Position numbers and translations under genes: made by a program. A DNA stretch of 64,000 bases from Sipunculus nudus (taxonomy: Eukaryota; Annelida; Sipuncula; Golfingiida; Sipunculidae). Positions 50,652 to 60,999 of the stretch are shown piece by piece (within the stretch, counting starts at the first letter, position 1; the number at the start of each line of letters is the position of its first letter). Below the pieces are notes generated by a model. It was not told the origin of the DNA. It saw only the letters and a list, made by a program, of their open reading frames with translations, and did no database searches. The stretch covers positions 62,393,453 through 62,457,452 of the forward strand of contig CM049311.1 in the NCBI GenBank assembly GCA_026874595.1, given 5' to 3'.

Positions 50652-50706
50652 ATACCTGAAGGTCAAAGGTCATAAAATACCTGAAGATCAATGGTCATTA
50701 AATACC
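50652..50706 (-). repeat. 25-bp tandem repeat carrying three copies of the exon 8 splice donor
   Basis: On the - strand, CTTCAG|GTATTT ends the exon at 50706 and recurs with cuts at 50681 and 50656, exactly 25 bp apart. The unit is CTTCAGGTATTTTATGACCT then TTGAC. Because 25 is not a multiple of three, use of the second or third donor would shift the frame. On the + strand the same DNA holds AGGTCAAAGGTCA at 50660-50672, with another copy just outside at 50635-50647. Confidence 0.85.
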
Positions 50707-50800
50707 TGAAGGATCTTTTGCTCCAGTTCCAGCTCCTCCACTGACATGCCTCCTTCAGCCACTGCATCTGCTGGGACAGCACTGTCCAGGATCTCTGTAA
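50706..50800 (-). CDS. Coiled-coil gene, exon 8
   Basis: Acceptor AATGTCCCTGTTACAG, donor CTTCAG|GTATTT; 95 nt. After a split Val codon it reads TEILDSAVPADAVAEGGMSV, then EELELEQKILQ. It makes the change from the flexible Pro/Lys part to the coiled coil. A second AG six bases in (TTACAG) could serve as an alternative acceptor two codons downstream. Confidence 0.9.
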
Positions 50801-50849
50801 CTGTAACAGGGACATTCAGGTTAATCTATGTAGCTTCTCTGATTATGTA

Positions 50850-53131
50850 TGTACTTATACTGGCACTTCACAGAACAGTTCATTTTTTTTTCCAATGGGA
50901 AACATAACAGCTCATGTCTGCAACTGCTTAAATATGTACCACTGAAAGTCAAGGTTTGTCTCATATTTTAATGTTTATAAAATATTTACTGAGACCATAT
51001 GACATTTAATGGTTTATTTTTTTGAGGTTAAATTAACAAATACAAATATTTGCCACATGAATTACAAAATATACACATTACTATATGCATCTGAAAACTT
51101 CAGGAAAAAATAACTAAGATAATTTATGCTAAATGAAATGAAAATATACCATACATCAGACAAATTGCAAACATATAGATATACCATTATGTAACATCAT
51201 TACTCATTTTTAACACATAATGCATAGTATAGCAGTATTTGAATCCCACTAAACTGTAACATCTTACTTCTTCAATTTCTAGGATCAAAAGAAATATTTG
51301 TGGCAGGTGATAGTGAGAGAAGTTATCATGTTTTAAAGGTGTAAAATATAAAATATTATAAATTAATAAGAAAAAATATTGCTGGTTTATTTCATGTACT
51401 GGTAGGCATAAAACAACATAAAAAGTTTGAGGTTACACTCCACATGGTGGTGCCCATACCAGTACACCCCCTTCTCATCTCCTTTGCTGGAGTTAAAAAT
51501 GTCCTCCCATGGCAGAGGTATTTGCACTTTACCTGGTGTTCATAAGGTACTCTATGGATATTGATTATAAAAGGATAAAAACCATCTTTTGCCATGTTCC
51601 CATTTTTTAGCACAACCATTTTATGTTAAATAGTTCATTAGGTAATGACGAATGAGTAATGAACACTTACATAACCTCTTGCTGCACTTACATGACACTG
51701 ATCAATGGTACACGAGGTGAGACTGTATATTCACATATTAAAGATCTTACATTACAAAAATTTAATACAGCATCACTTGAAGTGGAGTTTATGAAAAAGG
51801 GGACTCAACAAATCATACATGTTTGTGTCTATACAGGACAATGACATTTAGAGTATACACTTCCTTGTCATACTAAATATAAAACTGCAAAGTCAACCAA
51901 ATCAATACCTCACATGACTGAACTAACTGATATTAAGACACATGATACAATGTCACAGGGGCTGTGATATGGAGTTATCAAAAACTTAATTAATACCATA
52001 GAGTATAAGTACTTATTGTGTCAGTGGTTATAAATACCCCAAATTATGTAACTTACCATTAAGATCAAATCAAGGTACCCATAAAGTATGTAACTTACCA
52101 TTCAGAACTAATCAATTTTATAGCCTTGTGGCTATCAAATGAGTCTTCATTTATTCAAGCTTATTCCTATGAAACCCTGATTTGTTCTGCAATATACTTA
52201 TTTTAAGATAAAATTCAATGTAATCCATATGCTTATTTACAAGTTTATTTCAATGATTTTTCTTAAACTTTCATGTACTTTATTCAATGGCTTCATTTAC
52301 AGTGTTTTGACTGTTTCTTTCCATATTCCACATTTTCTCCATTGTTAGAGTTTCCAAAAAATATCCAAACTCTAGCTCCTTTAAAGATGGAAGGAATAAG
52401 AAAGCAGATTCAACTGCATGATTTCAACTGCTCTTGTACTGCATGACTGAATCAGAGTGAAGGAACAATGTACCTGCTTATTTGACAATTTGACAAGAAG
52501 TTTGAAAAATGTAACTATTAGCTCAAGGCATAAAAACTAACAACTTTTCAAGGACTCAAAAGAAATTTTTTTTTAATTTCAAGGCCTCTAATTTTTTTAC
52601 CATTTTGAATCCAGGCACTTTCAAAGTTTCCAATAACCCAAACACACTAGTGGTAGAAATTGGTTTTGAAAGCATAATAGATGACTGAAAAATAAAAACG
52701 ACCGATGACTGATTGTTAATCAATTATTTTATGTACTATCGGCCTTGAAATATGTTGCATATTAGTAAATAAAATATTAACTTTATGACCCTTAAGTTTA
52801 TAATCTGACATGTACATCAGTATTCATAATGAAACCATCAATCCTCCAGTATCCAAGGTTGATTTTTAGTCAGACGATTGTTGGCTGCGCAAAGTTTTTT
52901 TTTATACTGTTTGTTACTTTGTGTTCGCATATCTCGGACATGATCAGATTGTTTACCTGTGCATACAATTGTTTTTAATTGATTATGTAAAATTGCAATG
53001 GATTTAATCAATTCTGAATGAAAGTACCATTCATCAATTTAGTCTACTAACCAGCACACCACATAATACACACCATTATAAATGATAAAAATCCTGTGAC
53101 ACTGATGCATGTGTTTCATTTAATATAGAAC
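50850..53131. other. Intron sequence with old repeat fragments
   Basis: No exon recognised. A TTTCAAGGACT-type fragment near 52545-52625 resembles the repeat around 34030-34130 and 36390-36470. Two donor-like GGTAAGTTACATA motifs (- strand, near 52060 and 52100) have no open frame upstream and were not called. Confidence 0.5.
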
Positions 53132-56100
53132 AAGGCCTACAGGCCTAATGCGAACCTGTGCATTGGGAAATACACCAGGTATAATGCTTCAATGCTGGAC
53201 CATTACTTCTCATGTATATGAACAATGCAGGTACTAAACATTTTGAATAAGAAACAATTACACAAACATCACTGCTGAAATTCTGGCATGGGTGCACACA
53301 ACACAACTAGGGAGCCATGGGTCTCAACGCTCAGCTGAATTTGTCTATAAGGATATTTTTAAAGAAATTTTTCAGAATGACAGTCCTGTGACCTTAACCA
53401 ATGACCATGTGACCAAAAAATCTTAGAACTTAATATCCTTGAACCTGCAGCATTAGGATTATTGTAACAATCTTTTAAAAACTTACCTTGACCTCTGACC
53501 AGATAACCTCAAATTCTACAGGTTTCCTCACTTTAGGCAAGTAAGCGATGTGTGAACGTTGGAAAGTTCAGGATGAAAAATTTGATTTACAGTGCATCCA
53601 CAATTTTTTTAAAGATGTGGCTCCTGTGACCTTTAACTTAGATCGCTGGACCCTGGTAATAAAAATGAATTTACTTATGTGGTTGGTGATTATTAAATCA
53701 AGTTTGAAGCCAGTTTATTTTTAGTAAATAAATAGAAAAATATTCGTTAAAATAGAAGAAATACAGGTGGCGCCACCATGTTTCAGGATCTGACAAAACT
53801 AGTCATGGTCAATATTCAAGGCAAGATTCATGACAAACCATGCATTAATTATCAAGATATTGGAGGTTTTGTATCAAATTTCTTACTATTCTTGGGGGTA
53901 CTTTCAAGCCCCGTAGCTCAAAGGATATAGGTCGCAGTGACCTAATTTCAGGTTTCCGAGGAGATTTTTTATTGACCTCCCTGGATCCCTTAGAAGTTTC
54001 TAGGACCAGCTGTTACGATTTGTGCCCTGCTAACGGACGGCCAGATATCCGTATGGACGACGGACAAAGCGTCATTCCTACACCTCAGCTGACTTACAGT
54101 CAGCTGAGCTAAAAATGATTGTAGCTGGCACCACCAGTCTTGTATTCAACGAAGCTAATAGAGATATATACATATGCCCAAGTTCAGACTGATATATCAA
54201 AGCCCTCCTGAGAAATGAGCAGGGACACACACTGTGCAAAAATTATTGTAGGTGGCACCACCAGTCTTGTATACAACAAAGCTATTCGATAGGTATAAAT
54301 ATGGCCAATTTCAGGATGATATATCAAATTCCTCTTAAGATATAAGCAGGCACAAAAGTCACACACTGTGCAAAAGTCATTGTAGGTGGTGAGACCTGTC
54401 TTGTGAACAAGAAACCCATCAAAGACGCATAGACAGGTCAAAATATCAGGCCAATACATCAAACTTACCTTAAGTCTGATGCATGGGGCTGACCACGCTT
54501 AGGTGAGAAAGGCAGTTCCCCCGAGTGAACTGTGACAAATTTGCTTGCTCAGGCTACTGCACTGAGTGAACTCATGATCTGCACCTGGCTAGACTTGGTG
54601 AACTTTTGACCTGTACCTGGCTGCACTGAGTGAACTCTTGACCTGTTGCCTAATCTGACATAGTTGGCAGTCTGCCGAAGCTATAAATAGCTTGGCTCCA
54701 CATGCAGCCCTGAGAGGCATGACACCCATGAGGTGATCACATGGTGCCCATGAGGTGTTCACATGTCACCCATGAGGGGATCACATGCCTTGTGCTTGGC
54801 TGCACTGACTGAACTCTTGACCTATATCTGGCTGCACTGAATGAACTCTTGATCTATTGCCAAATCTGAAACAGTTGGCAGTTTCTTAACCTATTTAAAT
54901 ATACAGACACAATCTTAGCCTGTTGGCAAATCTGTTTACACATACTGAAAGACTTTGGCTAAAATGCATTTTTCAGGTGACATATTCATAAACTTTTTAT
55001 TAAAATATCTAGAATAATAAAAGATGCTATATTTTTTTCATAAATAAGCTGAATCCCACTACATTTGATATATGACAGATTATTGCATAAAATCTGGGGG
55101 TGGTAATTCCTGCTATTCTGAGAAATTATGGGTTAATGTACAGATGACCAATGACCCCCGTACAAAAAAAGGTCAATGCAGGTGACCAACAATACCTGAA
55201 TTTCATATATGGTTCATGTGACCAACACTGGCAGAAAATTTGGTGATAATAGCTCCGGCTGTTTCTGAGATTGTCATTTTAGTATGCTTTTTCGGACAGA
55301 TGACTAGGTTCAACTTCCTGTAATTAGGCAAAAATTCACTGAACTTGAACCATTTGAACAAACTTGAGAGAGATGATATAAAAGATTATTTCTGTGAAAT
55401 ATTGAACTAAATGGCTTGAACGTTTCGTCGGAGAAGATTTTTTAAAGTTTTTTAGCTTTTTCTCTATAAAATCTGAGAAAATGCAGATTTTTTCACATGA
55501 CTAATTTTTTGCATTAAATTTTATGATGCTAGCTCCAGTCAATCCAATAGTATGAGTTAACGTATACCTGTGATTGTAAACATTGCCTGGCATGAGGAAT
55601 ATCTAAAATCATAAATCTACATTTTTAAAAAGTTTTTAAAAAACATTCTTGTCAATATTAACCAAAGATAACCTGAAATCTAAATGTCTTGAGGCATGAT
55701 GTAACGGATGCTGATAAACTGGTTCCAGGTTAGATGTATCTGCTTCACACAGCTAACATATATGGTAAAATGACTCAATTCAATCTTTATTATTCAACCA
55801 AAATTCATTCTTCAGAACCATAAAAGACAATTATTATAAGAATTATTCAGGGGATTATTCTTGTAAAATATTAAACAAATTGGCCTCAATGGCATCAGTC
55901 GAAAAACGTTTTGCAGGTTTATAACTCATATGGAAAAATAAAGCAAAATGGCTAAGTTAAGCTTCCCATAACTCAGCCAAAAATCACTAAACCAAAACCA
56001 TTTGAACAAACTTGAATTATCAACATCTAAGGATAATTAATGTGTGAGATTTAAGATTTGGCCCAGTGGTTTTTGAGAAGAAGATCTTTGTAGCCACTCA

Positions 56101-56775
56101 GCTAAAATAGGCTGTTATGGCATATGACTAAATTCAGCTTCCCATAACTCAGCCAAAAGTATTTGAACAAACTTCAGGAAGCACTACCCTAAGGATCATT
56201 TCTGTGCGATATTAATCAATTTGGCAATATGGTTTCAGAGAAGAAGTTTTTTGTAGCTGTCAGTATGATATGGGCACTGATGACCCCCGTAAAAAAAAAG
56301 GCCGATGCAGGTGGCGCCACCAATACCTCAATTTCAGATATGACTCATGTGACCAACATTAGCATAAAATCTGGTGATGACAGCTCCAGCCATTTCTAAG
56401 ATTGTAATTTTAGTATGCTTTTTGGACAGTTCAACTAGCTGTAACTCGGCCAAAAATCACCGAACTTAAACCATTTGAACAAAATTTAGAGAGATTGTTC
56501 CAGGGATCATTTCTGTGAAATATTGGACAATTTGGCTGAACAGTTTCAGAGAAGAAGATTTTTAAAGCTTTTTTAGCTTTTTCCCTATTAAATCTAAGAA
56601 AATGCAGTTAGCAAAAAAATAAGCAAAATCCGATAGAGTTTTTTAGATGACTAATTTTTTGCATAAAATTTTGTGATGCTAACTCTTGCAGTTTTTAAGA
56701 TAGTATAGGTTAACGTACAGACGACGGACGTCGGACGATGCCACACCATCGCATTAGCTCACAGGTTCGCTAAAA
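53132..56775. mobile_element. Family B element interrupted by a nested insertion (3.6 kb)
   Basis: Left end GGCCTACAGGCCTAATGCGA ACCTGTGCAT; right end CATCGCATTAGCTCACAGGT TCGCTAAAAAA, with inverted core GCGAACCTGTG. It is collinear with the copy at 38982-41422: the TGGCACCACCAGTCTTGTAT, GGCTGCACTGAGTGAACT and ACTCAGCCAAAAATCACT blocks come in the same order. It is interrupted at 53307-54110 by a family A relative and also has internal duplications (a second TGGCACCACCAG block). Perfect GGTGGCGCCACC at 56310-56321. No transposase. Confidence 0.8.
53307..54110 (+). mobile_element. Family A relative nested inside family B
   Basis: Start CTAGGGAGCCATGGGTCTCA ACGCTCAGCTGA; end CTTACAGTCAGCTGAGCT(AA). 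The undisturbed sequence in the other family B copy reads ACACAACACAAAAATTATTG (near 39145-39165); here ACACAACACAA precedes the element and AAAAATGATTG follows it. The insertion is therefore clean, with at most a two-base A duplication, or none if the element ends in CTAA. Perfect GGTGGCGCCACC at 53766-53777. Related to 45061-46659 but missing most of its TGACCT-rich units. Confidence 0.85.
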
Positions 56776-56936
56776 AACTTCACATCTCACATAAACAAAC
56801 ACCTGCAACAACTCTACCAACACATTCAGTACTAATCCTACACTCCTTGCACAGCAGTTATATCCTGCAGTCATTCTAGATGTCTCTGAAAACCTTGAAT
56901 ATTTAACTATACAAAGCAGTCTTTAAAATTAAAGTT

Positions 56937-57365
56937 TTTTTTTTTTTTTTTTTGGGGGGGGGGGGGGGGACAGCCGCCTCCATTTTTATAATGCTAGCTT
57001 AACTGTTAGTATATGTACATCTGTAGAATTCCATTCCGGTCTCAGACTACAGGACAGAGCAGTATCACATACTTCCTCTCATTTTATATCCTGGTTTTAA
57101 CCAGGCCGGGTGAATACTGCACCAATTGGCCCTTGGTGTGTAATCATCCTCATTACAGGATCATACCACCAAGCAACCCCCAAAGGTGCACTTGTTTGTG
57201 AGTGAAACACCGCCGTTGGGTGCGGCGTTCCCATTAAGCCTGCAGAGGGCTCACCCTGGGTACAGGCTGACCCTTAAAAATCTCACAGCCTCAGCTGAGA
57301 TTCAAATTCACGATCTCCCAGCTTTGATTCGTGTGCTCTACCCCTGAGCAACAGAAGGCGGTCGA
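56937..57365 (-). mobile_element. tRNA-derived SINE, copy 2, with T/G homopolymer edge
   Basis: Shares its body with 32950-33290: GTACATCTG(T/C)AGAATTCCATTC, CAGTATCACAT(A/G)CTTCCTCTCATTT, GGTGCACTTGTTTGTGAGTG, CCCATTAAGCCTGCA. The tRNA-like end is at 57285-57360 (- strand A-box-like TTGCTCAGGGGTAGAGCAC, B-box-like region GTGAATTTGAATCTC). The far edge is a run of T then G (56937-56968), probably a tail, possibly an assembly artefact in length. Confidence 0.7.
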
Positions 57366-57481
57366 TTAAAATGAAGGAGATCTGGAATGACTGCAGTGTA
57401 TAACCACTGAGTGAGGAGTGTATACTATAATCACTGCAGTACAAACACTGCACACATACTGCAGAATGACACACGTTTTAC

Positions 57482-57511
57482 CTTTGGGTGGACCAAGCTT
57501 TATAACATTCC
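57482..57511 (-). CDS. Coiled-coil gene, candidate 30-nt microexon (exon 7)
   Basis: Acceptor TTTTATCACTATGTACAG, donor CCCAAAG|GTAAAA. The phase is unusual (needs one base from the previous exon and gives one to the next) and matches exactly what exons 6 and 8 require: the split codons make Gly then Val, and the reading is GNVIKLGPPK between NQLEKE and VTEIL. Skipping it also keeps frame, so it could be an alternative exon. The phase match and both decent splice sites make it more than chance, but there is no family evidence. Confidence 0.6.
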
Positions 57512-57519
57512 CTGTACAT

Positions 57520-58216
57520 AGTGATAAAAGCATGAGGCAAAATATATCACACATCAGACGTAAACGGCAGCACTTGTAAATATTTACATGTCAAAGCAAA
57601 TATTTTGATCTAATTTAAAATTTAATTTAAAAAAGTGTGATATAAAAGGAATGTTAAGTTTATTTCTTAACTTGTTGAACAAACCATTTCTAAAGAAGGC
57701 CTACTGGATTTTTAAGACTCTCTGGTGTATAAATAATCAAAGAAATATGAAGCAATTTTATATCTCTGGCATATCTGTTGTACAATACTGGGCGGACAAA
57801 GGGAGATACCAGAGTTTTCCTGATCTGAAAATCTAGGATATTAAATGAACCCTTTCTCCATGAGAATCAATACGAATGCCCCTAGAGAACTGAGCAATAT
57901 CCTGAACACATATATGGGAAGCGTATGTCAGAATCAATCTTTTTAACACAGTTTTTTTTTCAAATTTTAAACACTGCGAGAAGGGGTATCTAGTATCTAC
58001 CCCACATCTATCTCCCTGGGCACTCAGCTTCACTCCCAAGAAAATGGACAAACTTTTTCACCTGTGGCAGAAACCCTTAGATACACAGATACAGCAACAG
58101 TGAACAGGTTAACTAAATTGGAATCATTTATGTCAATACATAATGAACAAAATTAAAGGTAACTGCTTGAGTCTTTAACTCTCTGTGTCTCATTAAGCAG
58201 CACGCTTTTCACTCAC
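57520..58216. other. Intron sequence, nothing recognised
   Basis: AT-rich. Short frames on both strands (57651-57836, 57833-58051) lack splice support. Confidence 0.5.
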
Positions 58217-58379
58217 CTTCTTTCTCAAGCTGATTCAGTGCTTCCTGCTCTTTATCCTTCTTTGCGACCTTGGGTTTGACCTTGAAAGCTGATTTTGGTG
58301 GTGCAACGGGAGGTTGTGGTGTGATTGGTTGTTTCTTCACTTCTGCTGGCTTGGTTTGTATGGGCTTATCCTGCTGGGG
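58217..58379 (-). CDS. Coiled-coil gene, exon 6: Pro/Lys-rich linker
   Basis: Acceptor CCATTACCAG, donor AAAGAAG|GTGAGT; 163 nt, begins in phase 0 and ends one base into a codon. PQQDKPIQTKPAEVKKQPIT, then PQPPVAPPKSAFKVKPKVAK, then KDKEQEALNQLEKE. Pro/Gln/Lys-rich, predicted disordered, turning helical at its end. Its upstream intron contains the 45-bp splice-junction minisatellite. Confidence 0.9.
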
Positions 58380-58849
58380 CTGGTAATGGTAATGATTTCT
58401 TTACAGTACATTGTGTGACTGTATTTAATCAGCTAATTTATATCATGAAAGAGAAGCTGCACAAAAAATTAGGGACATTTTGACACAATATTTAGCCCTC
58501 ATGTGTTTATTTTTCTGTGAGCAACAATCATGTTTATGTGGATGTAGTGAATTAATGCTACTACGATACAGAGAGACAGTAAGTATGTCATTACTTGGAA
58601 ATGGGACTGTTTATGATTCATTATTACATGAAAAACTTGAACACAGAAGAGAAATGACTTAGAATCTGAACTCTAACACCAGTTTTATGTACCAGTGTCA
58701 TGTTGTGTATTGTATTGTGAGTGAAATATTGTGAAATGTACAGTGAGATAATTTAATATTACAGTTTCAAAAGATACACATCTGAATTAACACACACTAT
58801 TCATGACAATATGGTGTTTCACTGTGATTCTATGCTTCCTTATCAGTGA

Positions 58850-60061
58850 CAAAACTTGAAGCAGGTGACAGGTCACTACCAATAATACAAACCTGAGTTA
58901 CAGGACTAGGTGACAGGTCACAACCAATAATACAAACTTGAGTTATAGGAGCAGGCGACAGGTCACACCCAAAAATACAAACCTGAGTTACAGGAGCAAG
59001 TAACAGGTCACTAACAATAATACAAACCTGAGTTATAGGAGCAGGCGACAGGTCACTAACAATAATACAAACCTGAGTTACAGGAACAGGTGACAGGTCA
59101 CTACCAATAATACAAACCTGAGTTATAGAAGCAGGCGACAGGTCACAACCCATAATACAAACCTGAGTTGCAGGAAGAGTTGACAGGTCACAACCCATAA
59201 TACAAACCTGAGTTACAGGAGCAGGCGACAGGTCACTACCAATAATACAAACTTGAGTTACAGGAGCAGGTGACAGGTCACTACCAATAATACAAACCTG
59301 AGTTACAGGAAGAGTTGACAGGTCACAACCCATAATACAAACCTGAGTTACAGGACTAGGTGACAGGTCACTACCAATAATACAAACTTGAGTTATAGGA
59401 GCAGGCGACAGGTCACTACCAACAATACAAACTTGAGTTATAGGAGCAGGCGACAGGTCACTACCAATAATACAAACTTGAGTTATAGGAGCAGGCGACA
59501 GGTCACTACCAATAATACAAACCTGAGTTATAGAAGCAGGCGACAGGTCACAACCAATAATACAAACTTGAGTTATAGGAGCAGGGGACAGGTCACTACC
59601 AATAATACAAACTTGAGTTATAGGAGCAGGCGACAGGTCACTACCAATAATACAAACTTGAGTTATAGGAGCAGGCGACAGGTCACTACCAACAATACAA
59701 ACTTGAGTTATAGGAGCAGGTGACAGGTCACTACCAATAATCCAAACCTTAGTTACAGGAGCAGGTGACAGGTCACACCAATAATACAAATCTGACTTAC
59801 AGTAGCAAGTGACAGGTCACTAACAATTATACACACCTGAGTTACAGGAGCAGGTGACAGGTCACTACCAAAAATACAAATCTGGGTTACAGGAGCAAGT
59901 GACAGGTCACTCACAATTATACAAACCTGAGTTACAGGAGCATATGACAGGTTACTACCAATTATACAAATCTGAGTTACAGGAGCAGGTGACAGGTCAC
60001 TACCAAAAATATAAACCTGAGTTACATGAGCAGATGACAGGTCACTACCAAAAATACAAAC
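58850..60061 (-). repeat. 45-bp minisatellite of about 27 units derived from an exon-intron junction
   Basis: On the - strand each unit reads roughly CCTGCTCCTGTAACTCAGGT then TTGTATTATTGGTAGTGACC and TGTCG. The first unit is continuous with the end of exon 5: the exon's last 18 bases (PAYVIQ) plus the first 27 of its intron form one unit. Read as protein the unit is VCIIGSDLSPAPVTQ; the frame stays open for six units, breaks at a one-base deletion near 59776, then stays open for another twenty (to 58830). About 14 units keep CAG|GT at the junction; the rest have CAAGTT, CAGATT or other changes. I treat the array as intronic; coding use is possible and is discussed as a finding. Confidence 0.9.
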
Positions 60062-60217
60062 CTGAATTACATAAGCAGGTTTAGGGAGTTCCTTCTCTGG
60101 AGGCTGTTTAGACGTGATGTCCAGGACCTGTGTAAGCTTGGGCTTAGGTGCTTCTTTATCCATAGATGTTTTTACAGGTACAGATGCAGTTTTTTTGGTC
60201 TCCTTCTTTGGCTTCAC
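60062..60217 (-). CDS. Coiled-coil gene, exon 5: Lys/Pro-rich linker ending in the minisatellite unit
   Basis: Acceptor TTGTGCTTTTAAG, donor ATTCAG|GTTTGT; 156 nt, phase 0 at both ends. VKPKKETKKTASVPVKTSMD, KEAPKPKLTQVLDITSKQPP, EKELPKPAYVIQ. Low-complexity, basic and proline-rich. The donor chosen is the first of many equivalent donors: each downstream 45-bp unit has the same phase, so later donors would add multiples of 15 residues, up to the frameshift in the seventh unit. Confidence 0.85.
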
Positions 60218-60698
60218 CTTAAAAGCACAAAGTTTTGAAGAAATACCTGACTATTTAAAGTAATCAGGTACTATTAAACTGCCATGAGTCTGTATACCTA
60301 AACAATTACTGAATTTTAATTGATTATTGATTTACATGATGTTTTTCTTAAACAGAGCTACTCAACCATGATGATAACATTACTGGTAATTTCATTACCT
60401 TGATTAATGAGATATGTACTTTCATGTGAATATGTGGAACACAAGGATGAATATAAAGCAGCATTTACAAAAAAAAAAAAAAAAACATGTGACAAAGGAA
60501 TCATTTTAGTCTGCCAAAGTCAAATTAATGATTTTTATCTATAATCCCAAGCTTGAAATCAATTAAAAAACAATGCTCCTGACATTCAGTCATTACATTA
60601 TCAATAACTGACAAACATTCCATATTAACATTTCTGACAATAGCTGGCCCTAGATATGAATATGGGCATTCACTGTGTGGTGTTTTCCTCCTAGTTAC

Positions 60699-60871
60699 CT
60701 TCTCTTTCTTCTCCTTCGTTATTTTCTCAGGTGTAGACTTGACTGTAGGTGTCGTCACACTGGGTTTCTGCTTTTCCTCATCTTGCATCACACCTGGAGC
60801 ATCTTTCACTTGACTTTCTTCAGGTGTGTCAGGTGTAAAGTCAACAGGTACAGCAGATATTTTCCTCACAC
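60699..60871 (-). CDS. Coiled-coil gene, exon 4
   Basis: Acceptor ATGACTTTGACAG, donor GAGAAG|GTAACT; 173 nt. With the previous exon's G it reads GVRKISAVPVDFTPDTPEES, QVKDAPGVMQDEEKQKPSVT, TPTVKSTPEKITKEKKEK. Thr/Pro/Lys-rich and probably disordered, with TP and SP sites. The open frame continues upstream of this acceptor, but only this AG gives the phase required by exon 3. Confidence 0.85.
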
Positions 60872-60999
60872 CTGTCAAAGTCATCTTTTCTTTAATGAAG
60901 GTGATACTGCGTATGACCATTAAACATTGTAGAATGGAAGTCATTTCCAGACTCTGTCATATTAAAATTTCTCATATCGGTGCCTTCAGATGACAGCAA

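Noticed and set aside
52060-52110. Exons ending at the two GGTAAGTTACATA donors on the - strand
   Set aside because: No acceptor upstream gives an open frame in the needed phase; TAA or TAG stops occur in all tested readings.
59388-59723. A + strand repeat protein (SYRSRRQVTTNNTNL units)
   Set aside because: Opposite-strand reading of the same minisatellite; open only because 45 is divisible by three.
58830-59789. A 319-codon - strand open frame of 15-residue repeats as an independent gene
   Set aside because: It is the 45-bp minisatellite read in its open frame; it starts at a Met created by the frameshifted unit, and lacks a promoter or unique sequence. Kept only as possible alternative coding use of the host gene.
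58850-60061. CRISPR-like array
   Set aside because: Units are contiguous with no unique spacers, and the context is an animal gene intron.
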